From assembly GCA_950295325.1 (NCBI GenBank), contig OX485805.1:48880758-48944757 (forward strand): a stretch of 64,000 nt of DNA, given 5' to 3'. The position numbers were made by a program, and so were the translations under genes. The notes below the pieces were generated by a model. It saw nothing but the letters and a program-made list of their open reading frames with translations. It searched no databases and had not been told where the DNA came from. Shown piece by piece: positions 50,021-60,600 of this stretch (positions within the stretch are counted from its first letter, which is position 1; every line of letters begins with the position of its first letter). The stretch is from Polytrichum commune (lineage: Eukaryota > Streptophyta > Polytrichopsida > Polytrichales > Polytrichaceae).

Positions 50021-50096
50021 TGTATTTTGTATTTTTATCCTTTACCTTTAGGTTTAGGATTTATAATTAATTTTAAAACTTAAGTTTCACCTTTTT
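50021..50096 (+). repeat. Direct repeat flanking the 2-kb insert, left copy
   Basis: Shares 'tgtatttttat', 'taattttaaaacttaagttt' and 'caccttttttt' with 52062-52136, in the same orientation. Together they bracket the foreign DNA between the two Harbinger genes. Confidence 0.65.
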
Positions 50097-50162
50097 TTTA
50101 TATGTTTAAGTTTCACCTTAACTTTATATTATGCAGGTCATTATCTAAAAATAAATCAAACT

Positions 50163-50235
50163 AGTTTATTTATAAGTGAAGCTAAAGTAGACGAAGGTGC
50201 TGTTTTAAAAAAAATTCTACTGAGAGCTCTTTTTT
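50163..50235 (+). pseudogene. rpl22: Plastid rpl22 fragment (nuclear copy)
   Basis: In frame from 50163 it reads SLFISEAKVDEGAVLKKILL followed by RA. The LFISEAKVDEG block is the conserved late region of chloroplast ribosomal protein uL22. The fragment stops abruptly where the next plastid piece begins. It is a nuclear-located plastid remnant, not a gene. Confidence 0.75.
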
Positions 50236-50473
50236 TTGTAAAAAGAAAATTGAGATTTAACCCATAAAGGATTTATAACATGATGAATTCTTTTAGTACA
50301 ATTAGGTTGCTCAAGTAAGGTTAAATAAGATAATGATTTAAAATAATTAAAAACTTTCCATAAAGTAGCTAAAAATAGTTTTAATTCATAAATATGAGAA
50401 TGCCATAAAAATAGAGATAATTCAGTTATGTCTTTTTCATAAAAAAAGAACTTGTATCTAAAATAACTAAATT
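50236..50473 (-). pseudogene. matK: Plastid matK-like fragment (nuclear copy)
   Basis: The minus strand stays open for about 75 codons. It includes FSYFRYKFFFYEKDITELSL, FLWHSHIYELKLFLATLWK and SLSYLTLLEQ. The pattern of aromatic/leucine residues with YELxxF, LW and SLLE resembles the N-terminal part of plant maturase K. Its join with the rpl22 fragment is not a plastid gene order. Identification is tentative because matK diverges fast. Confidence 0.55.
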
Positions 50474-50486
50474 TTTTATTTTTGCA

Positions 50487-50595
50487 AAAAAGAAATCGTA
50501 ATAAATGTAGAAAAGAAGCGCTAAAAAGAGCTAAGGCACAATTAGAAGCTATTGAAAATATCTCGTCTAATTATACCTTTCCAGTAAATAAATAA
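50487..50595 (+). pseudogene. atpE: Plastid atpE C-terminal fragment (nuclear copy)
   Basis: The plus-strand frame ends with ALKRAKAQLEAIENISSNYT, then FPVNK and a stop at 50593-50595. ALKRAKAxLEAI is the conserved C-terminal helix of the plastid ATP synthase epsilon subunit. Residues upstream of ALKR (KRNRNKCRKE) look degraded. Confidence 0.6.
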
Positions 50596-50762
50596 AATAT
50601 TTTTAAAAAATATTTTTTCAAGCCAATGGTATCAGTCAATTTTTAGGGAATCAATTATTTATAAATCAATCGAAATTTATGGTTTTTATTGGTGCAAATC
50701 AAATTACCTTGATGTGGATCAAAAAGCATTTCCTCTATAATATTTATTAAAGTATGAATTTA

Positions 50763-50852
50763 TTAAGCAGATCCAAGAGATAATAAAGGTTTGGAATAAG
50801 CATGTGTAATTAAATGCCCTAAACCAGCTTGATAAGAACCTGTCGTAACTAA
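50763..50852 (-). pseudogene. ndhF: Plastid ndhF fragment (nuclear copy)
   Basis: The minus strand reads LVTTGSYQAGLGHLITHAYS, then KPLLSLGSA and a stop. GSYQAGLxHLITHAYSKxLLxLGS is a signature stretch of NdhF (plastid NADH dehydrogenase-like complex). Substitutions at normally conserved positions and the early stop show it is a decayed nuclear copy. Confidence 0.75.
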
Positions 50853-51143
50853 ATCTTTAATTGAATAAAAAATCTTTCAAGCGAATTAGTTTTGAAATAA
50901 TAAATTTATTTTGCTATATTTATTAATATATTTATTATGGTTTAGTATGACAGTGATTTAACTTGATGTTCAACTTCAAATCCAAAGTGTCCGTGACGTT
51001 CTTAAAAACAAAAATGAATGTCCCTTGACATCTACATTTTATTCCAAAATGTCACCTCAATTTTGGCTTACAAAATATTTTAGGAAACCTAATATTTTGA
51101 ATAATCAATATGCAATCTTGATTTGTAACAAAAAAAAAACTTA

Positions 51144-51370
51144 TCAATTGAGCGTAAGTATCCTTCGGTCTTGCATGTTTCTCCAAATGTTGAAGATGGT
51201 AGCCCAATCCATTGCATAAATTTCGAGCCCACAAATAGAAACCCACATAAGAGCATCAAGGGTCTTAAAGTTCAACCTATTGCGCAATTGGCTTTTGATT
51301 GCATTTTGTTTGGAAAATCCTCTTTCACATTGCCTCTCCTTGTTCCCAGTTAGTCTCGCTATCTCTGATC
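51144..51370 (-). pseudogene. hAT-family transposase C-terminal fragment
   Basis: The minus-strand frame includes ERQCERGFSKQNAIKSQLRN, RLNFKTLDALMWVSICGLEI and a stop at 51144-51146. CERGFSxxNxIKSxLRNRLxxxTLDALMxxSI is the dimerisation region of hAT transposases. Upstream the same frame soon meets stops. It is a remnant inside the insert between the Harbinger genes. Confidence 0.8.
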
Positions 51371-52061
51371 ACCGTCTCAACTCCCGGTTACAAAAGAAAA
51401 TTGCAAGAGCGAAGCTGAACTTAAGTATGTAAGTGAGTTTAGGAAGTTCTCCTAATGTTATGGGTACTTGATACTTGAGCAGCAGTTTATAGTACTCAAG
51501 TTGCCTACTAATACGTGTCATTTGAATTTCTAGTGTGTCAATTGACATGTTTTTTTTTCTTCACAAGTCACAGTACGTGTTAACTTCTAAAATGTGCGTG
51601 TCAATTGAAGTGCATTTATTTTTTGTGCAAGTTTAGGCGTGTCAAAAGAGAAAAACTTGCAAAAACTTTGTCAAACATATACACTGGATGAGACCATTGT
51701 GATAAACGAACGAACGAATAACTAGGTCGGTGTGTACACCAATATCTGTAATTGGGTTGCCTTGCCCTAATTTACCAACATGTCACATTAAAATATTTGA
51801 ATATTTATTTACACAATAAAAATATACAATAATTACTTTATTAAGTGTGTTGTAATTTGGCTGCTACAAGATGATTAAACAAAGATATAAGTGTTTGTGA
51901 GTTATTACAAGGTGGTTTGTACATTGGATAAAGGATGCATCTTGCATCATGAAGACAACCTAATTGCATATATCAACATACACTCCACCCTCGATAAAAG
52001 TTACACTTATAAACGTTAACTCATTCACCACTCCTACAAGCTTCAACAATGATTTGTTGTC

Positions 52062-52136
52062 TTTTGTATTTTTATTCTTAATTTTTAATTTTAGGGTTTA
52101 TATTTAATTTTTAAAACTTAAGTTTCACCTTTTTTG
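52062..52136 (+). repeat. Direct repeat flanking the 2-kb insert, right copy
   Basis: Counterpart of 50021-50096, sharing 'ttaaaacttaagtttcacct'. It lies just upstream of the Myb-like Harbinger gene. Confidence 0.65.
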
Positions 52137-52279
52137 TATTAAAAATAAACTTCATGACTATTTGCCTTTGAATCATCCTATAAATATGTATAGGTATTAA
52201 TCAAATTATTTCTTTCGCATCTAACATCTTTGAACTTCATTGCCGTGAGTTTCCTTTCAAACTCACAATAAACGTCAAC

Positions 52280-53528
52280 ATGTTAGAAGAGGAAGAGGGT
52301 GGCTCTCGGAGAGCCAAAAATTTCTCCCAACATGAGGAAATCCAACTTTGTCGAAGTTGGATGCATATAAGCCAGGATCCGATTGTTGGAGCACAACAAA
52401 AAAAATCATTGAAGATCACTTCAAAGCTGCTATGTTCCAAAACTTTGGAATGCCAATTCAACCCCGTGGAAAAGGTATCCATCTATTTTGTTTATTTTAT
52501 ATATATACGTATATTGTGACAATACCATCTTACATATTTAATATTTGGTTGCTATGCTAATTTGATTTATGTCACTTTCAAAACCTTTGCTAATAAACTA
52601 CCATAATATAAGTCATTTTGTTTGCAGGAAGAACTAGTCGTTCGTTGGAAGCAAAGTTTGCCCAAATAAGAAAGGACACTATGAAGTTCCAAGGACATAT
52701 TATAAATATTCAAAAATTGAATGAATCAGGGTCGAATGAGGCTGATGTGATGACTAAGGCCATGGATGCGTATAGAAGGACGCATGAGAAGAAACACAAT
52801 TTTGGATTCATGCATTGCTACCCTATAGTGAAGGATCACCCTAGGTTCTTTGACACGGACAGGATTGCAACTCCTAAACTAGGAAAAAGGAAGTCTAGAT
52901 TAGAAGATATTCCTTCAACTAGTACAGGTGTGGGTGAAGCTAGGTTTGGGCCCTCATCACTTGGCAATGAATCCCCGTTTCCTTCTGCTCCTGCACATGG
53001 AGGTTTTCTGGATAGGCCAATGGGTTCAAAACAGGCAAAAAAGACGAAGGCCGATGAAAACCTTAGGGAATATACGCTAAGAAGAACTGCAGCGGCTGCC
53101 AACAACTTGTCCTCCGATTTGGCTTATCGAAACACAATTGCCAAAGAGCAAAACGATAGGTTAGCTGATCAAACAACTCTCAACCTATTTGAATTTGCTC
53201 AAAAACAGACCCATCTTTGGCAAGTGAGTTTCGTGGTTCATATCTTCAATTACGTATGCAAGAAGAGCTACTACGAGTAACACAGAGGATGGCAAGCCAA
53301 ATTCATCAACAAGGAGGGACTCCACAACGACCTGCATCCCCACCACCACCCCAAGGTCCACAGGGAGGTTCATTGACCCAACAACGTGACGAGGAGGAAG
53401 GAGAAGAGGATGAAGAAGATGAAGAAGATGAAGAGGAAGGAGAAGATGAAGCATATGAATATGCTACAGAAAATTTGTTGTATCATGGCATGCATGACCA
53501 TGAGACAAACTTGGACTTGAACAAGTGA
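52280..53528 (+). pseudogene. Harbinger SANT/Myb-like accessory protein gene, frameshifted
   Basis: Second gene of PIF/Harbinger elements, a SANT/Myb-like DNA-binding partner of the transposase. Exon 1 starts at 52280 with RRAKNFSQHEEIQLCRSWMH. After AQQ an A8 tract appears to have lost one A, so KIIEDHFKAAMFQNF lies in another frame. The intron is 52475-52627 and joins GKG to RTSRSLEAKFAQIRKD in frame. Exon 2 continues with KKHNFGFMHCYPIVKDHPRF (the typical F-HCW/Y-ilk block) to about 53217. There a second shift is needed to reach SEFRGSYLQLRMQEELLRVT and an acidic Glu/Asp-rich tail ending at 53528. It is divergently oriented from the transposase. Confidence 0.85.
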
Positions 53529-54389
53529 TATACATGAGTAGCTCTGTCGTTTTGGCTAAAGTTACGTAGTTTATGTATTGTTTAATTTGCTGCGGGAATA
53601 CAACAATTTGAATTTTGTACACTGTGTGTAGGTAGAATAAGTGCTTTAATCTAAGAAATTTGTAATGGATGAATGTACATGGTGATTGAATTTTCTCTAT
53701 GAATATGTAAACAAGGGGTAGAAGTTTCTGTGCTGTTTAATTTGCTGCAGGAATGCAGGCATGTATCATGCACTTACAAACTTGACTTGCGATGATGTCT
53801 CTTTTAAACAAGTGTCGTATGGTGTGTGTTCTTAGATCCAAACCTCTCCATGCACCCTTTAAACATAGGTGTTCGATTTGGATTCCTCCAAACATTGAAT
53901 TGCTTTTGTATAATGATCCACCATAATATTATTTTACTCGTGTGAATGTGAGAGACATACCCTCTGCTCTCAAAATATCATGATTTGCCTTCAATGTAAC
54001 TCCACGAAGAGTTTCTGTAAAGCCCTAATTACAATTCCTATGTGCAGTGTGTAGATATTTAACTGTCGTGTATTGGGTGCTTATGAGAGGTATCACTACC
54101 CCAACATTTTCTACAGGGTTCGTCTTGCCAGTTGTAATTTTGGCAGGCAGATTTGGTATCTGCCTGAAAGGTTGTCAAGAACAGGAATGCCACATCGAGG
54201 ACTCTAAATAGTAAGTCTTAAACAGATAATCAAATGTATTTGCGACTCTTTTCTCACCATCAACAGCTGTGTGGGATAATTCTGAATATTGAACTGCTCA
54301 TTAGGGTCAACTCTTGTGTTCTATGCAGTGTTGGTGTCATAAAGGGAGTGATGGATTGAAGCAAGGGTTTCTGTGAATGAGACATATCC
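53529..54389. other. Right flank of the Harbinger element
   Basis: Contains the phrase 'tgtttaatttgctgc-ggaat' twice (53579 and 53737). I could not identify a terminal inverted repeat of the Harbinger element here or left of 48620. Confidence 0.4.
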
Positions 54390-54689
54390 ATGGCGACCAA
54401 AATTGAACCCAAGAAGGTGATCATAGTGGAACCAGAGCCGGAATTCAATCCACCTACAAGAACACCAGCAGAGATTGAAACCAGGAAGCGAGCAGAGCAT
54501 GAAGCAGAGCAGGAGGAATTGGACAATGCGTGGAAGAAAATTCCTTATGTTGACAAGAAGCACTTGCAGGCTGGATACTATGCTGGTCTTGAGATGGATA
54601 GGTTGTGGAAGCCATGGCAAACGGCAATGCCATCAAATCCCTTGTTTCTTTGTTGGATGAGTCATGTTCTTGTCAGCAAACCAAATTAA
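54390..54689 (+). CDS. Unidentified small open frame overlapping a duplicated segment
   Basis: Encodes up to 99 residues starting MATKIEPKKVIIVEPEPEFN, hydrophilic and charged, with NAWKKIPYVDKKHLQAGYYA in the middle. The composition looks protein-like, but I do not recognise the family. The 3' two thirds lie within a 209-bp segment that recurs at 54973-55181 without the start region. It may be an exon fragment of a host gene carried by a repeat. Function unknown. Confidence 0.3.
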   Translation: MATKIEPKKVIIVEPEPEFNPPTRTPAEIETRKRAEHEAEQEELDNAWKKIPYVDKKHLQAGYYAGLEMDRLWKPWQTAMPSNPLFLCWMSHVLVSKPN

Positions 54690-54698
54690 ATAATCATT
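54490..54698 (+). repeat. 209-bp direct duplication, copy 1
   Basis: Begins 'gagcagagcatgaagcagag' and ends 'aaattaaataatcatt'. It matches 54973-55181 with about two substitutions in 209 bp; the copies are 483 bp apart. Confidence 0.95.
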
Positions 54699-54972
54699 GG
54701 ACTCGAGCTAATTTTCCCTTCCACCAGCACCACCAATTTGTAGACATCAAAGAATTATATCTCAACACCATACAGAAATGGACCAATGTACCTGTCAAGA
54801 GTAGTTCCTTCAGCAGCAGATTCCCACCCGAGAATGAATGCCAAACCTTAGGGTTACCGAATTCCTGACACTGCTCTCAAAACCATGACCCCTTGAAGAA
54901 TTTAACGTTCTTCCTACCTTGGCAAGTGGTGCTTCAAGGATGTTATGGTGGTAAAACAATTATCCAAAGTGT

Positions 54973-55181
54973 GAGCAGAGCATGAAGCAGAGCAGGAGGA
55001 ATTGGACAATGCGTGGAAGAAAATTCCTTATGTTGACAAGAAGCACTTGCAGGCTGGATACTATGCTGGTCTTGAGATGGATAGGTTGTGGAAGCCATGG
55101 CAAACGGCAATACCATCAAATCCCTTGCTTCTTTGTTGGATGAGTCATGTTCTTGTCAGCAAACCAAATTAAATAATCATT
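54973..55181 (+). repeat. 209-bp direct duplication, copy 2
   Basis: Near-identical partner of 54490-54698. The flanks differ on both sides, so only the segment itself moved or was duplicated. It is followed by a short 'ccaaggtac' repeat. Confidence 0.95.
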
Positions 55182-56224
55182 CCAAGGTACGCATACGTAT
55201 TCCAAGGTACATTCACACGTCGATGGCAATCAACACCTCCTCAAACCTCTTCTTTAATAACCTCCTCTTATCTCTTTCTTTGATGAGCCTGCATGAACTC
55301 ACTACCTATTCAAACAATTCATGTAAACAATTCATGCTTCAAGTAATATCTGCTCAAAAGTATGTCACCTTCAATCCTCTAGTCGTCTATCACTCAATGC
55401 AGCTTCCATATGTGTTCCCAATCCTTCACTTAGATGGACTTAGTTTTTGCTTGTAGACAACTGTAAACCCTAAATTGATATTGTTGGCATCTCACCATAT
55501 TGTCTTCCGCATTGGCAGATGCTTCAATAAGTAGTTAAAGAAGAAGGTGGCGAGCATAAGTCCACTCAAGTTCAGCACGTGAGATGTTCCCAATATTGAT
55601 GACTCCAATTGCAGATTGGTGGTCTGATAGTACAATTGGGAAAAAATAGAAATGTGGCAAAGTTGTACATGTGGACATTAATTTTAGGGATGTGAACTTG
55701 TTGTCACCAGCCATTTGATATGAACAAAAGATTTTTCTGCAGACATATACTTGAGACACTGATGGACAATTGACACCTCCAGCAGCAAGAAACTTTACAC
55801 CAACTACAGTGATATGACAGTAGAAAAAGAGAGAAAGAAGCAATGCACCCCTCATCTCACACCTAGAAACTTAACTGCAACTACGATGATATGGCATGAT
55901 ATCTTGTACTTCATGTGGTGAGAGAGAGAGAGCATTCCACCTTTATCTCACAATGACCCACAATATCACAAATGAAACCTAGAAGGATGATGCATGGTCG
56001 AATTTCCATAACACACAAATCAAAGGAAAAGGAGTCAAACTGCAATATTGTTGGCCTCTTAATGGCATCAAAGAGTGACTGCCATGCTGACTTGAACTCA
56101 TGTAAACTTTGTTGTCGCAGTTGCCCTTCAAAATCTCCACGCTGATCAAGATTCAAGTCCAAATCTTCACCAAGGTTGTCTTCATCTTCACCAGGGTTGT
56201 CTTCCTTTCAAAAGGTTGTCTTTA
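55182..56224. other. Intergenic, no gene recognised
   Basis: Unassigned DNA with a short (AG)n run at about 55919-55933. It leads to the left edge of the plastid insertion, where 'gttgtctt' occurs three times (near 56175, 56197 and 56215). Confidence 0.45.
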
Positions 56225-56233
56225 CTAATGAAT

Positions 56234-56365
56234 TTAGTCTTCATGTTCTTCAAAAGGATCTCTAAGTTCTTTAGAGGGTTGTCCAAAAGCTGTATAAAGA
56301 GCATAACCAGTAAAACTTATAAGTAAACAAGATATAAATATAGCGACTAAAGTTGCAGTTTCCAT
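56234..56365 (-). CDS. psbN: psbN, photosystem II assembly protein, nuclear copy of plastid gene
   Basis: A 43-residue minus-strand frame, [20 protein letters not shown] to DPFEEHED, with one N-terminal membrane helix. It matches chloroplast PsbN in full length and sequence character. An upstream in-frame extension to 56419 is open but not part of the family. In the nucleus it has no promoter or transit peptide and is presumably silent. Confidence 0.92.
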   Translation of the reverse strand: METATLVAIFISCLLISFTGYALYTAFGQPSKELRDPFEEHED

Positions 56366-56464
56366 TTTAAAGTAATTCCAAAATAATGGTTTGTTTTTAA
56401 TTAATATAATAGTACACAAAGCTAATAAATCTCAACTACCAACTAATCTAATAACATTTTATTT

Positions 56465-56689
56465 ATGGCTACACAAATTATTGATGATACTCCTAAAACT
56501 AAAAGAAAACAAACTGGTATAGGTGATATATTAAAACCACTTAACTCAGAATATGGTAAAGTAGCTCCTGGATGGGGAACAACTCCGTTAATGGGTGTTG
56601 TAATATCATTATTTGCAGTTTTTCTAGTAATTATTCTTGAACTTTATAATTCTTCTGTATTATTAGATGGAGTTCCTGTAAGTTGGTAA
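56465..56689 (+). CDS. psbH: psbH, photosystem II 10-kDa phosphoprotein, nuclear copy of plastid gene
   Basis: A 74-residue frame, [20 protein letters not shown] to LDGVPVSW, with the phosphorylatable N-terminal threonine region, [18 protein letters not shown] and a single membrane helix. It is full length with no lesion. It has no plastid-targeting presequence, so it should not be functional from the nucleus. Confidence 0.95.
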   Translation: MATQIIDDTPKTKRKQTGIGDILKPLNSEYGKVAPGWGTTPLMGVVISLFAVFLVIILELYNSSVLLDGVPVSW

Positions 56690-56700
56690 TAACTTTCATC

Positions 56701-56739
56701 GGTTCAATAAAAAAAGAATAATTCTTTTTTTATTGAACC
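56701..56739 (+). terminator. psbH 3' stem-loop (plastid RNA-end hairpin)
   Basis: Perfect 19-bp inverted repeat: 'ggttcaataaaaaaagaat' and its complement, separated by one base. It lies 12 bp after the psbH stop. Such hairpins stabilise plastid mRNA 3' ends in the psbH-petB spacer. Confidence 0.85.
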
Positions 56740-56793
56740 ATTAAAAATTAGGTAGTTTAATCGTGTAATAATTAATTAAAGGATTTGTGGATT

Positions 56794-56850
56794 ATGGGTG
56801 TGCGACTTGTTTAAATATATTATATTTTAAAATACAAAATAATTTGTTAA
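56794..56850 (+). pseudogene. petB: petB exon 1 and group II intron 5' end, truncated
   Basis: ATGGGT at 56794-56799 is the 6-nt first exon of land-plant petB. It is followed directly by GTGCGACTTG, the conserved 5' end of the petB group II intron. The rest of the intron and exon 2 are missing. Confidence 0.8.
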
Positions 56851-57197
56851 TCTTAAAAAAAGATTATCTTAAAAAAATGCTCCTTAACCTTTGAAAGGAG
56901 TTAGCTGTCTTCAGGCCCTCTAATTCTCACAATGCCCATTTTGGAATTAGATATAGGACTTAGACCAACTCGAAATTGAAGCAACATCAGAATTCATGCG
57001 TGGCAACATGAGAGTCATCGTTCTTTCTTTGTTCTGTCAAGGCAGTGCCTAGTTTCTGCAATTCCATATGTTTATATACTGACCAGCTTAATTTGGACCT
57101 GGCCACTTGCTCATCCTCCTTACTAGTTCGAAGTGACATGCTACATCGGAATGGATCACTAGCAAAAGCTTGCTGTGAGTAGAATTGGTCTTGTCTG

Positions 57198-57300
57198 GCG
57201 TTTCTTAGCGTTTCGGTAACACAGAGTAAAGTAGAGTACCCAGAGCGTTTCTTAGCGTTTCGGTAGTACAGAGTAAAGTAGAGTACCCAGAGCGTTTCTT
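57198..57300 (+). repeat. 47-bp tandem repeat, just over two copies
   Basis: Period 47: 'gcgtttcttagcgtttcggt' followed by 'cagagtaaagtagagtaccc'. Copies start at 57198 and 57245, and a partial third starts at 57292. Confidence 0.92.
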
Positions 57301-57494
57301 GAGGGCGTTTCATTTGCTTATAAGAAGGTGCTTTTGATGGTGTCACAGAGGTTGCTTTCGCACTTGCTTTACAGAATGTCCTAGAAAGTTTAGCCCCATT
57401 TACTGTTTAGTGAAATCTTTTGGTTTCCTGCTCAGGCTTCAGAGTTGCTTTCTATATAATCTGAGTATGTCAAGGGAAGAATGTCTAAGGTATA

Positions 57495-57660
57495 CCGACT
57501 GTCAATGAAGTGAAATTGATTTTGAAGTTTGGGAAGCCAAAAGGCATATGGGACATCAAGATGGTGTCAAACAGAGGAGTGTGTTTGAGTAGCCTTTGTG
57601 AGATGAAGGCCAATCTCAACTTTATGATCCAATTGGAAGAAAGACTTCTTAGCACTATGT
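57495..57660 (+). repeat. Dispersed repeat, copy 2 (pairs with 1141-1310)
   Basis: Same-orientation relative of the segment upstream of QCR7-A; see shared blocks there. It overlaps an unassigned minus-strand frame (57485-57808). Confidence 0.6.
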
Positions 57661-60600
57661 TCTCAATAAGTGAAGGATACTTATCTCTAATGGAGTTGTA
57701 GAGACACTCCAACACAAAGGTCAATAAATGGTGTGGAGGTCCAGGAATGACGACAATTCTTTTGATAGCATGACTTCTTAAAGCAATGCATTTGTTCTCA
57801 GTATACATAAGTCTCTGTCTTCGTACACAATTTTATTGAACCTTTATTTGAGGTATTTACTAATTTGATTGCTCAGAGATGAGTTGTGAGCATATTTGTA
57901 AGCGTTTGGTTTTGAAGATGTAACAACATCAATATTGCAACACTGTAAAAAACTTCGAAATCCTGAAGGAGATAGAGTCTCACAAATTATGATAACTGGG
58001 TTTTGAGACTTGTCTAAGGTATACCGATGTTGTACGAGCATAGATGTCAGATTAATATCAATGGTAGTGAAGGATGAATTGTGGTCTGGGTCCAAGAGGT
58101 TGATGTCTTTTATGAGTCTGTGAAAGTGAGAAAGGGTGATAATTAGTTGTGTACTAATATGCAGAGTCGTGTACAAATAAGCATGAAATCTTTCAACTTT
58201 GCTAAATACGCTCAAGCAACAGCTAGAGGTCAGGAAACAACTACGTTAGAGCCTATTAAGATATAGAAGACATGATCAGAGTACGACTTGTTACCATCCA
58301 GATAGAAAAATGCAACAGTCTGTTCTCAAATACGTTGAGGAATATAAGGAAGAGTTTCAGTATAGGTCTATATTCGTGTGCAAGAGGAAGTAATTGTTAT
58401 ATCAAACAGTAGATAATTTACCCAACTATTGTGAGCAAACGACCGAAGTTGGTAACAAAGCATGGCATCACCCCTGAGGTTAGACATGGTCGTACATATA
58501 AACTCAACACCAAGACTGAAGTTATTGCTTGGGATATGCTTAGAGGTGCGGTTATTTGGCCATATTTGGTGCGCTTTATGTAGGAAAATTTTCTCCAATG
58601 AGCGCATGAAGCATTCACACGGGAATGGCATGTAGGAGTCGAATTATGAAGTACGATGAGTTTAACAGGCAGCCCTTGATATTTGTATTCGTTCACATTT
58701 GGTGCACCAGTGAGGTGTTTTGTAAGGGTGACTTCTCACCTCCAATGGAAGCTATGCCCTTTGTCACCAACCATGATGGTTGCTAGTTGCAGGTGCCATA
58801 TTATTAGCTGGGGTCGCCTCTTTCGGTATTATGAATCCACTTCGATTCTTTCCAAAGACAAAATAAATTGCAAGTAATGTCAACAATTGAAAACATCATT
58901 GGATCATGATTCTAGGATCAAATGCTCCTTCAATCTTCAAACACATAAATCAAACCCTGTTATCCTCCCAAAAACAAGAGATTCTCAAAAGATACAGAAG
59001 AAATTTGTACATTTAAAGGTACAACAAATCATGTTATTTGATATAAATCTCCTTCATCTTCCATTGAGCCCAAGAGGATCAACTCCTTGCATTTCTTTGA
59101 AACATGTAGCTACAAAAGAAGGTGCGAAACATGTGCTCAAATGGTAATGGGCATCTACCATAGTTGACTCCTCTTACACCCCCATAAATTTCATTCTATG
59201 CAATTCCAATGGGCATTCACAAAATTGCCAAATGCATGGTCAATCATTTGTGTCTACTATTACTCATGATGAATAGAAGACTTGTGATGTTGGTTTGTAT
59301 GTGCTAACCTGTATATATTAGCTTCCAAGATGTAAATTGAAATTCTACTTTTGGTACAAGCATATTTTTATTATCCACAAACGTGGCATGGGATCTCTCC
59401 TTTCTAAAACAAATGTAACCTTTACATCACTTAGTATGTTTCAAGAATGACTCATTGATGGTTTGTTGTTCCACGAAGAAGAATACTATGTTTGGAGCAA
59501 TAGAGCATTGAGAGGAATCCATATATACCATGATTTGGAAAAGTTTTATGCTTTAAATGTCAATTTTGAAATTAATAAAAATGTTTATGTTCAATTTTTA
59601 AAACATTCATTTTTATTGTGGGAATTTCTAGTCTTGAAATGCTTATAGGCCAAAATCCATTCCTCCAAAATTTTATTGTTTCTCATATATGTTTCAAGTT
59701 GTGAATAGAATATGACAACTTGAAACATATACATTGTATGGGGTGGCAACATTGTGTTGAATTAGTTGACTTGTGGGTGTTACAAATAGTTGCCACCCCT
59801 TATCCACATGATCATATTGTTGATTAGGAAAATCAGCACAATCGACCAAGAATATTGTGAGTGTAGTGAAAGCTAATGACAATTGACCATGCATCCACAC
59901 CTAGGAATGCCCAACCAAGAATGTTTGGGGCTATAGCGACAAGTTTGAATCATAATTTCTCTTGTGAGAACCCTACATTTTTAAACTAAATAAGACCATT
60001 GTAGTTGTCAACGGGTGTCTATCGTCATCTGCCATTGAACTAATAGGAATAGGAATTGATTAACTAGTAAATTGACTAATCTATTTCCAAGCACTTGAGA
60101 ATCAAGATAGATGGTGCAATGGACAAGATTTCTGCTAATGTATATCTAATTCATGAAAGTCTAAGATATCATTGGTACCAAAGTAGAGTGGACCAATCAA
60201 TTTGGGAGTTGCCTGAAATTGAGGTGGAAGACATACTATTACATAGTCTGGTCACTATGCACAATTACCATCAACAACTCACCACCCCTAAATAAATATT
60301 AAACATGGCTACAATCGCCAACTGAACACCTCCAAGTCACTTATACATGAAGTTGAAACTCTTCTTTCGCCAAGAAGTGATTGTGTATTGTAGAAATAAT
60401 ATCATAAAACAGTGCTATCTAGTTCGACATCATAATGATTTATTTAATGAAATTGCCATGTGTAGTATTCAAATTGGTAAAGGTGTTGTTGAATCCCATG
60501 AAGAATTTACTTATTGGCTATAAGTTGAACCACACAATGCCCCACACAATATGCATCAAGTCTTTATTATCTAAAAAAATTATATGTAACATTAAATCAC

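Larger units (their letters stand above)
56225..56870. other. Nuclear insertion of plastid DNA (psbN-psbH-petB region)
   Basis: Colinear with the chloroplast psbB operon: psbN on the minus strand, psbH on the plus strand, a hairpin, then petB exon 1 and the start of its group II intron. Both short genes are fully intact and the spacer hairpin is perfect, which argues for a recent transfer. Left of about 56225 and right of about 56870 the sequence is not recognisably plastid. The exact edges are uncertain by tens of bases. Confidence 0.85.

Noticed and set aside
50640..50760. Further plastid-like sequence between the atpE and ndhF fragments
   Set aside because: The AT-rich composition suits plastid DNA, but I could not assign it to a gene.
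53401..53460. Acidic Glu/Asp-rich stretch as an independent small gene
   Set aside because: It is the C-terminal tail of the frameshifted Harbinger Myb-like protein; such tails occur in this family.
48100..54000. Search for terminal inverted repeats of the Harbinger element
   Set aside because: No convincing pair with a TWA target duplication was found by eye, so element borders are not claimed.
56234..56689. Whole window being plastid DNA
   Set aside because: Spliced nuclear genes, DNA transposons and non-plastid flanks surround the short plastid piece; it is a nuclear insertion.
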